In this document: positions 7,192 to 16,734 of the stretch, piece by piece
Layout of the letters: every line of letters begins with the position of its first letter
Position numbering within the stretch: position 1 is the stretch's first letter
Source of the DNA: PALSA-505 sp963762615
GTDB lineage: Bacteria > Actinomycetota > Actinomycetes > Streptosporangiales > Streptosporangiaceae
Direction: 5' to 3'
Assembly: GCA_963762615.1 (NCBI GenBank)
Contig: CAVXLG010000003.1
Location: forward strand, 558,001 to 622,000
DNA length: 64,000 nucleotides
Notes under the pieces: generated by a model
What the model was told of the DNA's origin: nothing
Database searches by the model: none
The model's input: only the letters and a program-made list of their open reading frames with translations
Translations under genes and position numbers: made by a program

Positions 7192-10100
7192 CCGCCGGCC
7201 GCGGCCGCCTGCCACAATGTCGGCTGCTCGGACGCCGGCGTGGCCAGGTAGCCGACCCCGGTCAGCCGCGACCCGGAGGCGGCGAGCGCGGTGATCGCCT
7301 GCGAGCCCCGGCCGTCGAGCCCGGTGCCGGCCGGCTCACGCGCCTTCCAGGCGATCCCGTCCCGCGACGACCACACGACGACTCGCTCGTTACCCGGCTG
7401 GCCGACCGTGCCGACCGCCTCGAATCCGGTGGCTGCCGCGGTCAGGGCGGTGACGGCGGCGCGCCCGCCGGGCGCGCTGAGCGGCGTCTGCTGCCAGCTG
7501 CTCCCGCCGTCCCCGGAGTACTCGAAGTACTCGGCGAACGGCGCGGGGCCGGCCGGGGTGGTCTCGGTCCCGGTGGCCACGATCACCCGGCCCCGGGCGG
7601 CGACCTTTTGCAGCACCGCCGTAGTCGAGCCGTCAGGCGCCCGCAGGCTGGTCAGATCCCACCGCCTGCCATCTGGCGAGGTCCAGACCGCGGGGAGGTC
7701 GCCGACCGAGCCAACGCCGACGAACCCGGTGCCGACGGCGGTGACCGCGTCCAGCTGCCGGGCGCCGGCCCCGTTCAGGTCACTGGCGGTTCCGTCCACT
7801 CCCCTGGTCCAGCCGGCCAGGCCGGCCGACCACCAGGCCGCCGCGACGGTCCGGGACGGAATGACGTGCCTGGTCACGTGCTTGTGCCGGCGGACGTGCG
7901 CGGTCCTGGTGACCGTCCGCGCGGGGATGACCCGCCAGCCCACGATGACGTAACCCGAGCGCCCGGCCGCGGCCTGGCTGACGGTGATCCCGGGACCGGC
8001 GAAGGCGGCCTCGCCGTCGGCCGCCTGCCAGCTTGTCCCGCCGGCCGAGGTGACGACGACGGGACGGCTCGACGTCCCGGTGGCGACCGCGCCGACCGCG
8101 AGCCAGCCCGCGCGCCCGTGGACCACGCTGGCGAGCGCGCCGAGGCCGGGGCGGGCGAGGGCCGCGGAACTGATCCGCCGCCAGCGGTCCGGGCTGCCGG
8201 ACGACCAGATGGCCGGGTATCCGTTCGCGGTCCCCACGGCGACCCGGGCGCGGCCTGTCACCGCGATGCCGCTGACCCCGAGGGCCGGCCCTGTCGCGCC
8301 GGCGATGGCCCGGAAGCTGACGGTGCTGGCCTGCGTGCCGGCCAGGACCAGGTAGGGCTGCCGGCTGTCGGCGGCACGGACGGTGGACCCGGCCGCGACG
8401 ACGGTCCCGCCCGTCGTCACCGTGATGCCCGCCAGCGATTGCGCGGAGCTGCCGAGGTTTGCGACGCTCCGCCACGTCTTGCCGTCGGTGCTCACCCACG
8501 CCACCCTGGCGCCCCCGGCCAGCTGGCCGGACACGACCGCGCCCTGGCCGCTGCCGCCGACGGCGGTGACCGTGAGGTGGTCCTTCTTCGCCGCGGTGAT
8601 CGTGGCCGCCCGCTTCCAGTAGGAGCCGCCGGCCGACACATAGGCCACCGCGTCGCTCCCGGTCTTCCTGGTCGCGCCGGGCCGGATCGCCACGAAGCCG
8701 GAGCCGACGGCCGCAATGCCGGAGATCCGCCCGGCCTGGCAGGTGCGCCGGACTCCAGCTGGCACCGCCGTCGGTGCTGCGCCAGACGCCGTCAGACGGC
8801 AAGGCCCGGCTGCTGCCTCGGTTCGGGTGCCGACCGGTGATCTTGCCCTCGACGATCACGTGGCTGCCGCGGGCCGCCACCCGGCTGAGCCGGAGCACGC
8901 GGCCGCCGGAAGCGGCCAGGTGCAGGTCGGCGGCGGGCAGCCGCTGCCAGTTCAGCCCGTTTGCAGACGTCCAGGCGACCGGGCTGCTCTTGGCCGCGTC
9001 GCCGCCTGGCACGTTCTCGCCCACCGCCAGGTACCCCCGGCTGGTCCTGGCCAGCGCGATCACGCGATCGCCTGCCTTCAGCGGGACGATCTCCCTCCGC
9101 GGAGCCAGCGTCCACGCCTTGCCGTCCTGGCTGGTCCAGGCGGCTCCCTGGCCGAGGGCCAGCCAGCCGGCCTGGCCGCCCGGCAGCGCCGCGCCGCCGG
9201 CCACCAGCAGCGGGAGATCGGCCGGCGACGGCATCGAATCGCCCGGCCCGCGGACCGTGGCCAGCTGCCAGCTGTGCCCGCCGTCGGCCGACACGAGGAA
9301 CTGGGCCCGGGGGACCCACTGGCCGGTCAGCGATCCGACGGCCACGACCGTTCCGCCCGACGCGGCCACCGCGCTGACCGACTGGAAGATGCCGCGGGCC
9401 TGCTGCCCGGGATCGGTGCCGAAGTCGGCTCCGGCCAGCCGGGCGGGCGGGTACTGACGCGCGACCGCGGCCCGGCCGGGCGCGCCGCCGTTCCCGCCGA
9501 ACACGAGGAATCCCACGACGATGAGCACCAGGACCACGATCACGACGATGGCGGCCAGCCACACACCGCGGCCGACACGCCGGGCACCGTCTGGCGACCT
9601 GCCGGTGCGGCCAGAGAGCCTGCGCGCGTCGGCGGACAAACTGGAGGCACCGCCCGGGGAATTGACCAGGGACTTGGCCGAGATCCTGCCGTGGCCATTG
9701 GTGCCGGGCCAGGCGGACTTGCCGGAGGGACGGGCCTGGCCGGAGGGACGGGACCTGCCGGGTGGGTGGGATTTGCCGGACGGGCGGGACTCCCCCGGCG
9801 AGCCGGGCTCCCCCGGCGCGCGGGACTCCCCCGGCGGGCCGGACTCCCCCGGCGGGCCGGACTTCCCCAGCAGGCGGGACTTCCCCAGCAGGCGGGTTTT
9901 CCCCGGCGGGCGGGGCGGGCCGGCCGGTGCCGCCTGCGCGCGCTCCCACTCGGCTTCGGCGGGTTCCCAGTCGGCGACCGGCCGCTGCCAGTCGACCCCC
10001 GAACTGCGCCAGGCCCGCTGGGCACGCTGCCAGACCGACGGGCTGCTCAGCTCGCGGGCTTCCAGGCCGGCCTCGGTGTCCGCGGCCGCGGCGGCCGGCT

Positions 10101-10521
10101 CCAGGCCAGGACCGCCCGGGTAGCCCTTCAGCGCGGGCGTCGCGGCGACCACGGGCGGCTCGGCCGGCAAGGGGGTGTCCTGGTGCTGTCCTGCCGCGCC
10201 CGGGCCTACCGCCCCGGCGCGCGGATCTGCGCCACCGGCGCCCGGGCCTGCGGCGCCCGCTCCCGGGGCTGCGCCCGTCTCGGCAGGGACTGTACCCGGG
10301 TCCGGCCCTACCCCTGCCCCGGCGGGCTCGGGGCCATCGTCATGGCCGCTGGCATCATCGAGATCAGCGCGTCCCGGCCGTCCGTAGCCGTAGCCCTCGT
10401 CGCTGCCCGGGTCGCCGTAGCCGGGCCCGTATCCGTAGCCGCCGCTATAGCCGTAGTCGCCGACAGACCCGCCGCCGGGCGCTGGCTCACCGCCCCCTGG
10501 GTTGCCTGCCGTATCCGCCAC
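7188..10521 (-). CDS. Membrane-anchored Asp-box (BNR) repeat protein, frameshifted
   Basis: One gene of about 1110 codons split by a single-base frameshift at about 8725-8742: the protein reads WRSTDGGASWSPAHLPG in one frame and resumes as GRISGIAAVGSGFVAI in the next, consistent with one extra base. From the N-terminus: a Gly/Tyr/Pro-rich cytoplasmic region of about 200 residues, a Pro/Gly repeat (PGES/SGKS units, nt about 9710-9905), one transmembrane helix (AAIVVIVVLVLIVVGFLVF, nt about 9490-9565), then about 770 extracytoplasmic residues with many S-x-D-G-x-x-W Asp-box motifs (WTSQDGKAW, WTSANGLNW, WVSTDGKTW), suggesting beta-propellers. The ligand is unknown. GTG 10521 is preferred (GAGGG just upstream); the frame is open to GTG 10611. 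Divergent from kgd. Confidence 0.7.
9710..9905. repeat. In-frame 15-bp Pro/Gly-rich repeats in the BNR protein
   Basis: Degenerate 15-bp units encode successive five-residue blocks such as PGESG, PGESR, SGKSH and LGKSR in the cytoplasmic linker before the transmembrane helix. Copy number probably varies between strains. Confidence 0.75.
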
Positions 10522-10745
10522 TGCCCTCAGCCCGATTGGAGTGCATGTCCCCTGACGCGGGAGGATTTCTCGCGCCCCGATGACACTGGTCAGGCGCGAA
10601 GGCCCGTCCATCCCGTCATAGGTCAGGTGACTACCCTACGAGGCGGCACCATGGCTGTCCGCCGCAGTCGCGATTCCTCTTCCGGGATTCGCCTGTGATC
10701 CCGTACTGCGGCGGGTCGAGTCCCGGCGCGCTGCGGGCAGAGCGG

Positions 10746-10970
10746 CCGCGGCGGGCGGCAGCGGCCGGACCGTGACCCCACGCGCGGCGGACGGCAGCGG
10801 CCGGACGTGACCCCACGCGCGGCAGACGGCAGCGGCCGGACGTGACCCACGCGCGGCGGACCGCAACGGCCCAGGCGCAGCGGGCGGCAGCGTCCGGACG
10901 TGACCCTACGCGGCGGCGGGAGCGTCCGGACGCGACCCTCACGCGCGGCGGGCGGGAGCGTCCAGACCGC
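10746..10970. repeat. About 35-bp imperfect tandem repeats in the kgd upstream region
   Basis: The 517-bp gap between the BNR gene start and kgd holds no convincing gene. About half is an imperfect tandem repeat with a unit containing GGCAGCGGCCGGACGTGACC, three near-identical copies at 10746-10855 followed by diverged copies to about 10970. The repeat stops about 70 bp before the kgd start, leaving room for a promoter. Confidence 0.8.
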
Positions 10971-11038
10971 CCCCGGGCCCGGCGCAGCCGGGTAGCCTGG
11001 AAGGCGATCAGAAGTGGTTATCCGAGCGGAAGTGGGCG

Positions 11039-14000
11039 ATGTCCGCAGTGTCTCCTGAGTCGCGGCGGGCGTCCGCGAGTCCTTCCGGGTCAGCAGGCGA
11101 TCAGCAGCTCAACGGCGCAGCCGGGGCGCCCGGTGCGGCCGAGGAGGCCAGGCGGGATGAGGGCGTGCTGACGGTAGGCGCGACGGACTTCGGCCCGAAC
11201 GAGCTGCTCGTCGACGAGCTGTACCAGCGATACCTGGCCGACCCGGCGTCGGTTGACCAGGCCTGGTGGAATTTCTTCGCCGACTACCAGCCGACCTCGG
11301 CCGGGCAGGGGCCCGTGGGCAGGCGCGAGTCCCCGGCTGGAAGCGAGTCCCCGGCGACTGCCGAGCAAGCCACGGCGGCTGCGCTGGCCGCCCCGGCGCC
11401 GGCGCCCGCCCCTGCCGGACCGTCGGCCGCTGCCGCCAGCCAGGCTGCCACCCCCGCCCAGGCTGGCGTCCCCGCCCAGGTTGCCACCCCCGCCCAGGCC
11501 GCCGTTCCTGCCGAGGCCGCCGTCCCTGGGCAGGCTGCCCCCACTGGCCTGGCCACCGTCCCTGTCCCGGCCACCGTCCCCGGGCCGACAGCCCCTGGGC
11601 CGACCGCTCCCGCCGGACCGGCGGCACCGCCGCCGGCGGCCGGGCGGCCGACCGCGGTCGCCGGGCCGCGGCCCGCAGCCGATGCGGAGCAGGTCAGGTT
11701 GCGCGGAGCCGCCGCGCGAACCGCCGCGAACATGACGGCGAGTCTGAGCGTGCCCACGGCGACGAGCGTGCGCTCGGTACCCGCCAAGCTGCTCATCGAC
11801 AACCGCATCGTGATCAACAACCACCTGGGCCGCGGCCGCGGCGGCAAGGTCTCGTTCACCCACCTGATCGGCTTCGCGGTGGTCAAGGCGCTCCGCGTGC
11901 TGCCCGAGATGAACGACTCCTTCGCCGAGGTGGACGGCAAGCCGACGCTGGTGAGCCCGGCGCACGTCAACTTCGGCCTGGCCATCGACTATCACAAGGC
12001 CGACGGCTCGCGCCAGCTCCTCGTGCCCGGCATCAAGGCCGCCGAGGCGATGGACTTCCGGCAGTTCTGGATGGCATACGAGGACCTGATCCGCCGGACG
12101 CGGGCCGGCAAGCTGGAGGCGGACGACTTCGCCGGCGTGACCATCAGCCTGACCAACCCGGGCACGATCGGGACCAGTCACTCGGTGCCGAGGCTCATGG
12201 CCGGACAGGGATGCATCGTCGGCGTCGGGGCGATGGAGTACCCCGCGGCCTACCAGGGCGCGTCCGACGAGACGCTGGCGAGGCTAGCCGTGAGCAAGGA
12301 GGTCACGCTCACCTCGACCTACGATCACCGGATCATCCAGGGCGCGCAGTCCGGCGAGTTCCTGCGGACGATCAACGAGCTGCTACTCGGCGGCAGCGGC
12401 TTCTACGAAGAGGTCTTCCGCGCGCTGCGCATCCCCTACGAGCCGGTCCGCTGGGTGCGTGACCTGCCGGCCGGGCACGAAGACGACATCAGCAGGCCGG
12501 CCCGGGTGCACGAGCTGATCCACGCCTACCGGGTGCGCGGCCACCTGATGGCCGACACCGACCCGCTGGAGTACAAGCAGCGCAAGCATCCCGACCTGGA
12601 CATCAACCAGCACGGCCTCACCCTCTGGGATCTGGAGCGGGAGTTCGCGACCGGCGGCTTCGGCGGCAAGCCGCTGATGAAGCTGCGGGAGATCCTCGGC
12701 GTGCTGCGCGACTCGTACTGCCGGACGGTCGGCATCGAGTACATGCACATCCAGGAGCCGGACGAGCGGGCCTGGATCCAGGCTCGCGTCGAGCGGCCGC
12801 ACGACACATCGGGTCACGACGAGCAGATCCGCATCCTGAGCAGGCTCAACGTAGCCGAAGCGTTCGAGATGTTCCTGCAGACCAAGTTCGTCGGGCAGCG
12901 CAGGTTCTCGCTCGAGGGTGCCGAATCGCTCATCCCGCTGCTCGATGCCGTGCTGACCGAGGCGGCCACTCACCAGATGGACGAGGTCGTGATGGGCATG
13001 GCCCACCGCGGCAGGCTGAACGTGCTCGCGAACATCGTCGGCAAGTCATACGCGCAGATCTTCGGCGAGTTCGAGGGAAACCTGGACCCGCGCAGCATGC
13101 ACGGGTCCGGCGACGTCAAGTACCACCTGGGTGCCGACGGCGACTTCGTGGCCTCCGACGGGTCCACGATCCGCACCTCGCTGGTCGCCAACCCGAGTCA
13201 CCTGGAGGCGGTCGACCCGGTGCTGGAGGGCGTGGTCCGCGCCAAGCAGGACTTGATCGACAAGGGTGAACCCGGCTTTACCGTGCTGCCCTTGCTCCTC
13301 CACGGCGACGCGGCCTTCGCCGGGCAGGGAGTCGTCGCGGAGACGCTCAACCTGTCTCAGCTGCGCGGCTACCGGACCGGCGGCACCGTGCACATCGTGG
13401 TCAACAATCAGGTCGGCTTCACCACTGCGCCGGAATACTCCAGGTCGAGCGTGTACAGCACGGACGTCGCCCGCATGATCCAGGCGCCGATCTTCCACGT
13501 GAACGGCGACGATCCGGAGGCCGTGGTACGGGTCGGCAGGCTCGCGTTCGCCTACCGGCAGGAGTTCAGGAAGGACGTGGTCATCGACCTCGTCTGCTAC
13601 CGGCGGCGGGGGCACAACGAGGCGGACAACCCGTCGTTCACCCAGCCGCTGATGTACGACCTGATCGATGCGCGGCGGTCCGTCCGCAAGCTCTACACCG
13701 AGGCGCTGATCGGCCGCGGCGACATCACGATAGAAGAGGCCGAGAACGCGCTCCGCGACTACCAGCAGCAGCTCGAACGGGTATTCACCGAGACGCGCGA
13801 GGCGGCCAGCCGGCCTGCCGAGCCCGGCGCGGTGGTACGGCCCGAGCCGGAGACAGAGGAGCCGATCAACTACGGCGCGGTGCCGACGGCGATGACCGAG
13901 GAGGCCATCAAGCAGGTCATCGACACCCAGCTGAACCTGCCGGAAGGCTTCACCCCGCATCCGCGGCTGCGGCCCCTGCTACAGCGCCGCGCCACGATGG

Positions 14001-15118
14001 TCAGCGAGGACGCGATCGACTGGGCGACCGGCGAGCTGCTCGCGTTCGGCGCTGTGCTGATGGATGGGCGCGCCGTGCGGCTGGTCGGCCAGGACACCCG
14101 GCGGGGCACGTTCGGCCAGCGGCATGCCGTGCTGGTGGACCGGCTGAACGGCGGGCAGCACACACCGCTGCGGCGGTTCAACTCAGGCAGCGCGAAGTTC
14201 TACGTCTACGACTCGTTGCTGTCTGAGTTCGCGGCCGTCGGATTCGAGTACGGGTACTCGGTCGTCCGGCCGGACGCGCTGGTCTGCTGGGAAGCCCAGT
14301 TCGGAGACTTCATCAACGGCGCGCAGACGATCGTGGACGAGTTCATCGTCTCCGGCGAGCAGAAGTGGGGGCAGCGTTCCAGCCTGGTGCTCTTGCTGCC
14401 GCACGGGTACGAGGGCCAGGGACCCGATCACTCCTCAGCGAGAATCGAGCGGTTCCTCAGCCTGTGCGCGCAGGACAACATGGCCGTGACATTGCCGACC
14501 ACGCCCGCCAACTACTTCCATCTGCTTCGCTGGCAGGCCCTGTCCGGACGGCGCAAGCCGCTGATCGTCTTCACGCCCAAGTCCATGCTCAGGCTGAAGG
14601 CCGCGACCTCGGCGGTGGCCGACTTCACCGGCGGGTCCTTCCTTCCGGTGATCGCAGACCGTGAGGTGAGCGATGACGCGGCGCGCAGCGTGCGCCGGGT
14701 ACTGCTCTGCGCCGGCAAGGTGTACTACGACCTGGCCGAGCGGCGGCGCGCCATCGCTGCCGAGACCGGTGCCTCCCCGGCAGGCGGCCCCGCCGCGCCC
14801 GGCTCCGCCTTGCCGGCCGCGATCGTCCGGGTGGAGCGGCTCTACCCGCTACCGCTGGCGGAACTGCAGGCCGAGCTGGCCAGGTACCCGTCCGCCGAAG
14901 AGATCATCTGGGTGCAGGAGGAACCGGCCAACATGGGTGCCTGGCCGTGGATGGCGCTGAAGCTCCCCGAGTGTCTTGGCCGGCCGGTCAGCCGCGTCTC
15001 GCTGCCGCCCAGTTCGGCGCCGGCCGGCGGTTCGGCCATCATGGCCGCCAGCGAGCACCGCGCACTGATCGACGCCGCGCTGCAGCCCGCTCCGCAGCCG
15101 GGAACGCGCCCCGCGTAG
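11039..15118 (+). CDS. kgd: Multifunctional 2-oxoglutarate dehydrogenase E1/E2 (2-oxoglutarate decarboxylase)
   Basis: A TCA-cycle enzyme fusing an E2o-type succinyltransferase domain to a thiamine-diphosphate E1o dehydrogenase, the arrangement specific to Actinobacteria (SucA/Kgd/OdhA). It is 1359 residues, longer than the roughly 1230 of M. tuberculosis Kgd. In order: conserved N-terminal segment GPNELLVDELYQRYLAD (54-70); a long Ala/Pro linker (about 90-220); the acyltransferase domain with catalytic TYDHRIIQGA near 427-436; E1 core with GMAHRGRLN near 652, GDAAFAGQG near 755 and VVNNQVGF near 787 (ThDP/Mg site); and a C-terminal transketolase-like domain. As in other actinobacterial forms there is no lipoyl domain, supplied in trans. 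ATG 11039 has GGAAG upstream. The extra length lies in the linker. Confidence 0.96.
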   Translation: MSAVSPESRRASASPSGSAGDQQLNGAAGAPGAAEEARRDEGVLTVGATDFGPNELLVDELYQRYLADPASVDQAWWNFFADYQPTSAGQGPVGRRESPAGSESPATAEQATAAALAAPAPAPAPAGPSAAAASQAATPAQAGVPAQVATPAQAAVPAEAAVPGQAAPTGLATVPVPATVPGPTAPGPTAPAGPAAPPPAAGRPTAVAGPRPAADAEQVRLRGAAARTAANMTASLSVPTATSVRSVPAKLLIDNRIVINNHLGRGRGGKVSFTHLIGFAVVKALRVLPEMNDSFAEVDGKPTLVSPAHVNFGLAIDYHKADGSRQLLVPGIKAAEAMDFRQFWMAYEDLIRRTRAGKLEADDFAGVTISLTNPGTIGTSHSVPRLMAGQGCIVGVGAMEYPAAYQGASDETLARLAVSKEVTLTSTYDHRIIQGAQSGEFLRTINELLLGGSGFYEEVFRALRIPYEPVRWVRDLPAGHEDDISRPARVHELIHAYRVRGHLMADTDPLEYKQRKHPDLDINQHGLTLWDLEREFATGGFGGKPLMKLREILGVLRDSYCRTVGIEYMHIQEPDERAWIQARVERPHDTSGHDEQIRILSRLNVAEAFEMFLQTKFVGQRRFSLEGAESLIPLLDAVLTEAATHQMDEVVMGMAHRGRLNVLANIVGKSYAQIFGEFEGNLDPRSMHGSGDVKYHLGADGDFVASDGSTIRTSLVANPSHLEAVDPVLEGVVRAKQDLIDKGEPGFTVLPLLLHGDAAFAGQGVVAETLNLSQLRGYRTGGTVHIVVNNQVGFTTAPEYSRSSVYSTDVARMIQAPIFHVNGDDPEAVVRVGRLAFAYRQEFRKDVVIDLVCYRRRGHNEADNPSFTQPLMYDLIDARRSVRKLYTEALIGRGDITIEEAENALRDYQQQLERVFTETREAASRPAEPGAVVRPEPETEEPINYGAVPTAMTEEAIKQVIDTQLNLPEGFTPHPRLRPLLQRRATMVSEDAIDWATGELLAFGAVLMDGRAVRLVGQDTRRGTFGQRHAVLVDRLNGGQHTPLRRFNSGSAKFYVYDSLLSEFAAVGFEYGYSVVRPDALVCWEAQFGDFINGAQTIVDEFIVSGEQKWGQRSSLVLLLPHGYEGQGPDHSSARIERFLSLCAQDNMAVTLPTTPANYFHLLRWQALSGRRKPLIVFTPKSMLRLKAATSAVADFTGGSFLPVIADREVSDDAARSVRRVLLCAGKVYYDLAERRRAIAAETGASPAGGPAAPGSALPAAIVRVERLYPLPLAELQAELARYPSAEEIIWVQEEPANMGAWPWMALKLPECLGRPVSRVSLPPSSAPAGGSAIMAASEHRALIDAALQPAPQPGTRPA

Positions 15119-15202
15119 CCTGGAGCCCGGGCCTGGAGGTGTCGTGTTCCTGCAGGCCGGCAGCCGGAAGGCGGTGCGCGGGAAGATGGGCACGGAAGGC
15201 TG

Positions 15203-15376
15203 ATGTACTTCACCGATCGCGGCATAGATGAACTCGAGGCGCAGCGGGGAGACGAACAGGTGAGCCTCGCCTGGGTGGCCCGGCGGCTCAGGGAATTCGT
15301 GGATCAGAACCCCGAGTCCGAGGCCAACGTCGACCGGCTGGCCAGCTGGCTAGTCGCGGTCAGCGACGACGATTAG
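15203..15376 (+). CDS. DUF6104 family small protein, 57 residues
   Basis: A conserved actinobacterial small protein beginning MYFTDRGIDELEAQRGDE and ending in an acidic tail, recognised as the DUF6104 family commonly found directly after kgd. It has no cysteines or membrane segment and looks like a small helical soluble protein. GGAAGG lies six bases before ATG 15203, and the gene starts 84 bp after the kgd stop, so the two are probably co-transcribed. Function is unknown; the position suggests a link to the 2-oxoglutarate dehydrogenase complex, which is inference. Confidence 0.88.
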   Translation: MYFTDRGIDELEAQRGDEQVSLAWVARRLREFVDQNPESEANVDRLASWLVAVSDDD

Positions 15377-15401
15377 CGGGGTTGCGCGATCATGGCAGAT
15401 G

Positions 15402-15430
15402 TTGACTTCCAGCAGACGCGATATATCGTA
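15402..15430 (+). promoter_or_regulatory. Promoter with CGATATATCG palindrome before the DUF4097-PadR operon
   Basis: TTGACT at 15402-15407 and TATCGT at 15424-15429 (16-bp spacing) form a plausible promoter. The -10 region is covered by the perfect 10-bp palindrome CGATATATCG (15419-15428), an unusually AT-rich sequence here. Overlap with the promoter of an operon that encodes a PadR regulator suggests an autoregulatory operator; that is inference. Confidence 0.5.
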
Positions 15431-15492
15431 TGTGTGGTGCCGGTGCGGCCGACGGCGAGTCGACGCCCGGCGCAGGCAACGGAAGGATTCGC

Positions 15493-16734
15493 GTGATGCC
15501 ACGCTGGACCATCGACTCTCCTACCACCCTGGACTTCGACGGTGTCGTCGCGCTCCGGGTCAGGATCGTCGCTGGCTCAGTCGCCGTGCTCGCCACCGCG
15601 GACCGGCCCCGCCTGGACGTGACCGAAGTATCCGGGCAGCCGCTGCTGGTGACTCATGAGGCGGGCATACTTACCGTCAGCTATGAGGACCTGACCTGGG
15701 ATGGCCTGCGGGGCTGGCTCAGGCCGCAGCGGCATTCGGCGAACATCACGGTCACGGTGCAGAAGGACTGCCCCACGCAGCTCGGCGTGGTGAACGCGAC
15801 CGCGATCGTGTCCGGGGTGTCCGCGCGGACGTCACTCAAGAGCATGTCCGGAGACTTGACGCTGGACGGCGTGACCGGTGCGGTGGACGCCAACACGGTC
15901 TCGGGCAATGTCGAGGCCCAGGGCCTGAACGGGAGCGTCGTCTTCAAGTCGGTCTCCGGCGACCTGACGCTGGCCGATGGCCAGGTCGGGCGCCTGGACG
16001 CGAAGACCGTGAGCGGCCGGGTGACCGCGGACGTCGGCCTCGCGCCGGCCGGTGAGATGCGGGTGGGTACGCTCTCCGGCGAGGTGGCGATCCGGCTCCC
16101 TGAGCACACCAGCGCCCGGGTGAATCTCCGTTCTACGTCAGGCCACGTGCACAGCGACTTCGACGCCCTGGACTCCTCTCGCGGACCCAGCTCGAAGAAC
16201 GTGACAGGCACGCTGGGCGGCGGATCAGGCAAGCTGTCGGTCGCCAGCGTGTCCGGAGATGTCACCATCCTGCGGGGCAGCCGACGGCCGGCGCCAGACG
16301 AATCAGCCCCTGGCAAGACAGCAGAGCCCGGAACGGCACAGCGCGAATCAGCCCCGGGCGAGACAGCCGAGACAGCCGAGACAGCAGAGCCCGGAACGGC
16401 ACAAGACGAATCGGCCCCGGGCGAGACAGCCGAGACAGCAGAGTCCCGAACGGCACAGCGCGAATCAGCCCCGGGCGAGACGACACAGCCCGGGACGGCG
16501 CAGGACCCACCAGCCCCCGGCGGGACAGCACAACCCGGAACGACACAGGACGAATCAGTCCCCGGCGAGACGGCACAGCCCGGAACGGCACAGCGCGAAC
16601 CAGCCCCGGCCGAGACAGCACAACCCGGAATGGCACAAGACGAATCAGCCCCCGGCGAGACGGCGCAGCCCGGGACGGCGCAAGACGGATCCGCCGCCAT
16701 GGGCGGCCCGGCGAAAGAAGGCGAGGCCCGATGA
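15493..16734 (+). CDS. DUF4097 beta-repeat protein with C-terminal Thr/Glu/Pro repeats
   Basis: Residues about 1-260 form the DUF4097 (putative adhesin, PF13349) beta-helix-like fold: successive strands of the type SMSGDLTLDGVTG, TVSGNVEAQGLNG and SVSGDVTILRG, each with an S-G-D/N turn. There is no signal peptide or membrane segment, so it is likely cytoplasmic. The C-terminal 140 residues are 15-residue repeats (ESAPGETAEPGTAQ-type, nt about 16290-16700). GTG 15493 and ATG 15496 are adjacent start choices after GGAAGG; an upstream ATG at 15430 lacks a binding site. The stop overlaps the PadR start (ATGA, 16731-16734). DUF4097-PadR pairs are common in actinobacteria; the biochemical role of the DUF4097 partner is not known. 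Confidence 0.85.
   Translation: MMPRWTIDSPTTLDFDGVVALRVRIVAGSVAVLATADRPRLDVTEVSGQPLLVTHEAGILTVSYEDLTWDGLRGWLRPQRHSANITVTVQKDCPTQLGVVNATAIVSGVSARTSLKSMSGDLTLDGVTGAVDANTVSGNVEAQGLNGSVVFKSVSGDLTLADGQVGRLDAKTVSGRVTADVGLAPAGEMRVGTLSGEVAIRLPEHTSARVNLRSTSGHVHSDFDALDSSRGPSSKNVTGTLGGGSGKLSVASVSGDVTILRGSRRPAPDESAPGKTAEPGTAQRESAPGETAETAETAEPGTAQDESAPGETAETAESRTAQRESAPGETTQPGTAQDPPAPGGTAQPGTTQDESVPGETAQPGTAQREPAPAETAQPGMAQDESAPGETAQPGTAQDGSAAMGGPAKEGEAR
16290..16700. repeat. In-frame 45-bp tandem repeat in the DUF4097 gene
   Basis: About nine diverged 45-bp units, each containing GAGACAGCAGAGCCCGG or a close variant, encode 15-residue Glu/Thr/Pro/Ala blocks. Unit boundaries keep frame, so expansion or loss would change only tail length. 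Confidence 0.85.
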
